Of a DNA stretch of 21,596 nucleotides, positions 18,604 through 21,596 are shown one piece after another. Every line of letters starts with the position of its first letter. The first letter of the stretch is position 1. A program made the position numbers and the translations under genes. This stretch comes from Candidatus Uhrbacteria bacterium (GTDB taxonomy: Bacteria; Patescibacteriota; Patescibacteriia; UBA9934; UBA10169): the NCBI GenBank assembly GCA_003505155.1, contig DNYJ01000021.1:1-21596 (forward strand), given 5' to 3'. The notes beneath the pieces were generated by a model. That model was given only the letters and a program-made list of their open reading frames with translations. It was not told where the DNA came from and ran no database searches.

Positions 18604-21596
18604 ATGAACATTTACAACCTTCGGGCTCCGGTGAGCCTTTTGACGGCCATCGCGGTCGTGCTTTCGACGTTTGCGGTTGCCATCCCCGTTCAAGCAGGTG
18701 TGCCTGCACTCTCGGTCGGAGGGCCGCCCAACGGTCAGACAAACGTCCCGCTTGAGGCGTTTATTGATATCAATGCGAGCGAAGCGCTCAATCCCGCGAG
18801 TGTGTCGGCCTCGACAGTCACGCTCTATTCATGTACCGGAGCGACGGATGCGTCTTCTTGCGCGAGCCCCGTGACGGCGACCAATCTTTGCGGCACGGTG
18901 AATCTGGAAAACAGCAACACGCGCATCATCTGCATCACCTCCTCTCCTCTTTCCGTGAGCACCACATATCGTTTTAGTGTGCTTGGAGGGGGAATCGGCA
19001 TCACCGCGGCCGCCGACGGCGCTACGATGGCAAGCGACGTTACCCGCATCTTTCGTACCGGTAGTGTGAGTTCGAGTTCCAACACGACACTTCCGCAGGT
19101 GATGGCCGGCATGCCGATGGCGGGAACCGGCGCTTCCACCAACTCGCCGATCGTCTTTGTCTTCTCCTTCGGACCCGAGAGCACGATGCTCTCGGACGGG
19201 ACGACCAACGCCGTCAACAACGCCGACAACATCCGCATTCGCACCGTGACGAGTGGCGTGTTCGGTTCCGATGTCTGCACGACCGGCGCTTGCGGCACGA
19301 TCACCTATATAAGCGCTTCGCGGACGCTCACCGTTTCCGGTTTGTCGCTCTCCGCCTCCACGGGCTATGACGTTTGTTTGCTTGGCAACGTCAGGAATAC
19401 CGGTGGAGTGGCGATGGGTGGCGATTACTGCTTTGGCTTTACCACGGGCGCAGGAGCCGACAGCACCGGGCCCAATTCTGCATCCATTATCTATGATCCT
19501 GCAGACGGCGCGACGGGCGTTTCCCGATTTCTCGATCACGTCGCTGTGGACTTCCCTGAATCTTTGAATGGATCCACCGCCACGCTCTCCAACATCCGGC
19601 TCTATGCGGACGCTGATGCGGATAGCGTCCTTGACGGAGGGGAGACCATCCTCGGTTCCGGACAATTGACCCTCTCGATCGCGTCAAATGCCCGCGATGT
19701 GGATTTGGGACTTCTTGCGCCGCTTACGGCTTCGACGCGCTATTGTTACAACGTTACAACGGGCGTACAGGATCTTGCCGGCAATGCGCTTGCTCCCGCC
19801 GTCCAAAACGTCTGCTTTACGACTGGAAGCACGACGGACGCGTCCGGCCCAACGGTGCTCTATGCCGATGCGGATACATTCGGCCTCGTGGTCGCGTTCA
19901 GTGAAGCCGTGAATCAGACTGCCGCAACCACCCCCGCCAACTATACGCTCGAGTGCGGATCCGACGGCGTGAGCTTCACAGGAGTTTCTTTAACCGGCAA
20001 AACGATCAACTATTTTTCGGATCGCCGCGAAGCGAGCATCCAAGGGCTGGGACTCACGCCGGGACAGCAATGCCGCGCGACCGTGGGAACGGGAGTTACG
20101 GATTTGGCCGGCAACGCGATGACAACCGCCGGTTCCGCGAACGTTGCGCTCTTCATGGTTCTCGATTCCGCCACGACGGGAGGGTTTCTCGGAGGCAGCG
20201 GCGCGTCGCAGGACTTTCAGAGCAGTACCAACTTTGCGACGTTCTGGGTGAATCCGCAGTTTTGTGAGCCCGAGACGCGCGTGACGGGCGTTTCGACGGC
20301 GGTGCGCTGTGAGTTTCCCGCTCCGGCGGCTCTTCCGATAAGCTCGACGTTCACCTTGACGTTCCCTTCAGGATTTAGCATCGGGAGCGCGCAGGCCAAG
20401 CCCAATGCGTTTGATAATACGGATTTGAACGGACCTGCGGCTAATGCGCCCACCATTGCGGGCGTTGTCGCCAACGCGGCGGCTCGCACGGTGGTGGTAA
20501 CGACCGGCACGGCGGCCATCGCTTCGGGCGACCAAGTGCGCTTTGTGCTCAATCAAGTAACAACGCCTTCGACGGCACAGACGGACGTTCGTATCCCCGT
20601 CGTTGTTAAAAATGCGCTTGGCGTCAAGCAGGGACAGACCATCAATCCTGCGCCTTTCGATATTGTCGCCGGAGGCAGCCGCTCTGTTGGAGGCACCGTG
20701 TATAAAGATTCTGATGCCGACGGCGCGGTGGATGCGGGAGAAGGTCTCTCCGGCGTCACGGTGTTCTGCGACCAGTTCGGAGCGTTCGGAGGCAGTGGAG
20801 GCTTTACCGGACATCAGGAAGCGACGACGAATGGGAGCGGCGTCTGGAGTCTCTCCGGCCTCTTCGACGGTCAGTACGGTTGTGGCGTTCCTCCGCTTGA
20901 TCGCGGCAACGTCGCCTATGAAAATCTCTCCGGCGGCCAGAACTTCCTCAATGTGAACATCAATGGCGGCAATGTGACCGGGGTGGATTTCAAGTTTACC
21001 GATCTTGCATCCGATCCGACCGTGCAGACGCTTTCCGTGACGATTTCAGGCAAGAACGATGCGGATTCGGATGCGGACGTGGATGTCTTCTGCCATGCAG
21101 GCGGGTTCGACTTCGAGTTTTCCGCGCCGACCATGAAGGCCGTGGATTTCGCGGCGTCCGGCAATACTTCCACCACCATCAAGCTCAAAGGCGGGAAGAC
21201 CTACGAATGCGGACTCGGGCCCCACATGGATTTCAGCAACTTTACGGGAGGCCCGCCTCCGGTTCCCGACTTCGACTTCATGCCACCCCAGCCGCAATCA
21301 GTGGTTGTTCCAATCGACAGCGCGCCTACGGCCGTCACCTTTGCGCTTGAGTCTGCCGACTTCGCCATTTCGGGGACTGTGCAAGACGGCTCGGCCAACG
21401 GCATCGCGAACGTCTTCGTAAATGCGTTTCCGCTTGGATGCTTCGATGCGGCGACGGGCGCTTTCAAGGCGTGCAACGGAGGATTTGCTCAATCAAAATC
21501 CGACGGCACCTTCACGCTCAATGTCTCCGCCGGCATGTATGAAGTCTGCGCTTTTGCGCCCGGCATGCCCAATTCCGAATGCGCGAATGTGACGGT
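18604..21596 (+). CDS. Large secreted surface protein with Ig-like and carboxypeptidase-regulatory-like domains (3' end outside window)
   Basis: The frame is open from ATG 18604 to the window end, 997 codons without a stop, so the protein is incomplete. A signal peptide covers residues 1-31 (hydrophobic core SLLTAIAVVLSTFAVAI, likely cut after PVQA). Next come bacterial Ig-like (Big_5-type) domains: the first at about 33-155 (PPNGQTNVPLEAF...NPASVSASTVTL), others near 160-285, 289-405 (DPADGATGVSRF, ending TTGVQDLAGNALAP) and 411-510 (ending TDLAGNAM). A domain beginning near 540 is less clear. SVGGTVYKDSDADGAVDAG (about 694-712) starts an SdrD/Cna-B-like domain, and ISGTVQDGSANGIANV (about 922) a carboxypeptidase-regulatory-like one. 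Asp-rich loops (DADADSVLD near 336, DSDADGAVD near 702) look calcium-binding. Paired Cys within domains suggest disulfides. It is likely an adhesin or cell-surface protein, and its anchor is not visible. Confidence 0.9.
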   Translation, partial: MNIYNLRAPVSLLTAIAVVLSTFAVAIPVQAGVPALSVGGPPNGQTNVPLEAFIDINASEALNPASVSASTVTLYSCTGATDASSCASPVTATNLCGTVNLENSNTRIICITSSPLSVSTTYRFSVLGGGIGITAAADGATMASDVTRIFRTGSVSSSSNTTLPQVMAGMPMAGTGASTNSPIVFVFSFGPESTMLSDGTTNAVNNADNIRIRTVTSGVFGSDVCTTGACGTITYISASRTLTVSGLSLSASTGYDVCLLGNVRNTGGVAMGGDYCFGFTTGAGADSTGPNSASIIYDPADGATGVSRFLDHVAVDFPESLNGSTATLSNIRLYADADADSVLDGGETILGSGQLTLSIASNARDVDLGLLAPLTASTRYCYNVTTGVQDLAGNALAPAVQNVCFTTGSTTDASGPTVLYADADTFGLVVAFSEAVNQTAATTPANYTLECGSDGVSFTGVSLTGKTINYFSDRREASIQGLGLTPGQQCRATVGTGVTDLAGNAMTTAGSANVALFMVLDSATTGGFLGGSGASQDFQSSTNFATFWVNPQFCEPETRVTGVSTAVRCEFPAPAALPISSTFTLTFPSGFSIGSAQAKPNAFDNTDLNGPAANAPTIAGVVANAAARTVVVTTGTAAIASGDQVRFVLNQVTTPSTAQTDVRIPVVVKNALGVKQGQTINPAPFDIVAGGSRSVGGTVYKDSDADGAVDAGEGLSGVTVFCDQFGAFGGSGGFTGHQEATTNGSGVWSLSGLFDGQYGCGVPPLDRGNVAYENLSGGQNFLNVNINGGNVTGVDFKFTDLASDPTVQTLSVTISGKNDADSDADVDVFCHAGGFDFEFSAPTMKAVDFAASGNTSTTIKLKGGKTYECGLGPHMDFSNFTGGPPPVPDFDFMPPQPQSVVVPIDSAPTAVTFALESADFAISGTVQDGSANGIANVFVNAFPLGCFDAATGAFKACNGGFAQSKSDGTFTLNVSAGMYEVCAFAPGMPNSECANVT

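Noticed and set aside
1..21596. CRISPR arrays, insertion sequences, integrase genes or att sites
   Set aside because: No regularly spaced repeats, transposase or recombinase motifs, or target-site duplications were seen on either strand.

Overview
This window looks like part of the chromosome of a Candidate Phyla Radiation (Patescibacteria) bacterium. The main reasons are a Cys-rich protein family that I associate with that group, compact gene packing, and very few Shine-Dalgarno sequences. A large secreted Ig-like surface protein also fits. This placement is an inference. TGA is a normal stop here (prfA, eno, gpmI, uvrD and others end with it), which argues against the Gracilibacteria and Absconditabacteria, where UGA codes for glycine. 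No IS element, CRISPR array, rRNA or tRNA was recognised.

Layout. Positions 1-3.4 kb hold a pterin carbinolamine dehydratase on the + strand, meeting tail-to-tail a minus-strand run: membrane-anchored hypothetical, rpmE (L31), prfA (RF1), prmC (RF methyltransferase). A divergent promoter region at 3.37-3.58 kb then starts a long plus-strand run: rpsB-tsf behind a strongly folded leader, then the lower glycolysis genes gap-pgk-eno. After that come a Cys-rich protein of unknown function, gpmI, a PAP2 phosphatase, mltG, a UvrD-type helicase, a malic enzyme and a membrane protein with an RskA-like C-terminal domain. Positions 17.39-17.80 kb have no convincing gene but are rich in inverted repeats. 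lexA lies on the minus strand from 17.80 to 18.42 kb. The window ends inside a secreted multi-domain surface protein (18604 to beyond 21596) divergent from lexA.

How the genes fit together. prfA and prmC form a substrate-modifier pair, because PrmC methylates the GGQ glutamine of RF1. rpsB and tsf are the classical translation pair. gap, pgk, gpmI and eno take glyceraldehyde-3-phosphate to phosphoenolpyruvate, and malic enzyme can link malate to pyruvate. PAP2 and MltG both belong to envelope biology. UvrD and LexA belong to DNA repair and the SOS response.

Most notable signals. (1) In 18 of the 19 genes the base just before the chosen ATG is T, and nearly all lack a Shine-Dalgarno sequence. 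(2) Several promoters sit so close to the ATG that the mRNA should be leaderless. (3) The lexA promoter carries two inverted copies of GTTC-N7-GTTC. (4) The rpsB leader folds into a long hairpin. (5) The Cys-rich protein is built from duplicated modules. (6) The 17.4-17.8 kb gap could encode a structured RNA with complementary hairpin loops.
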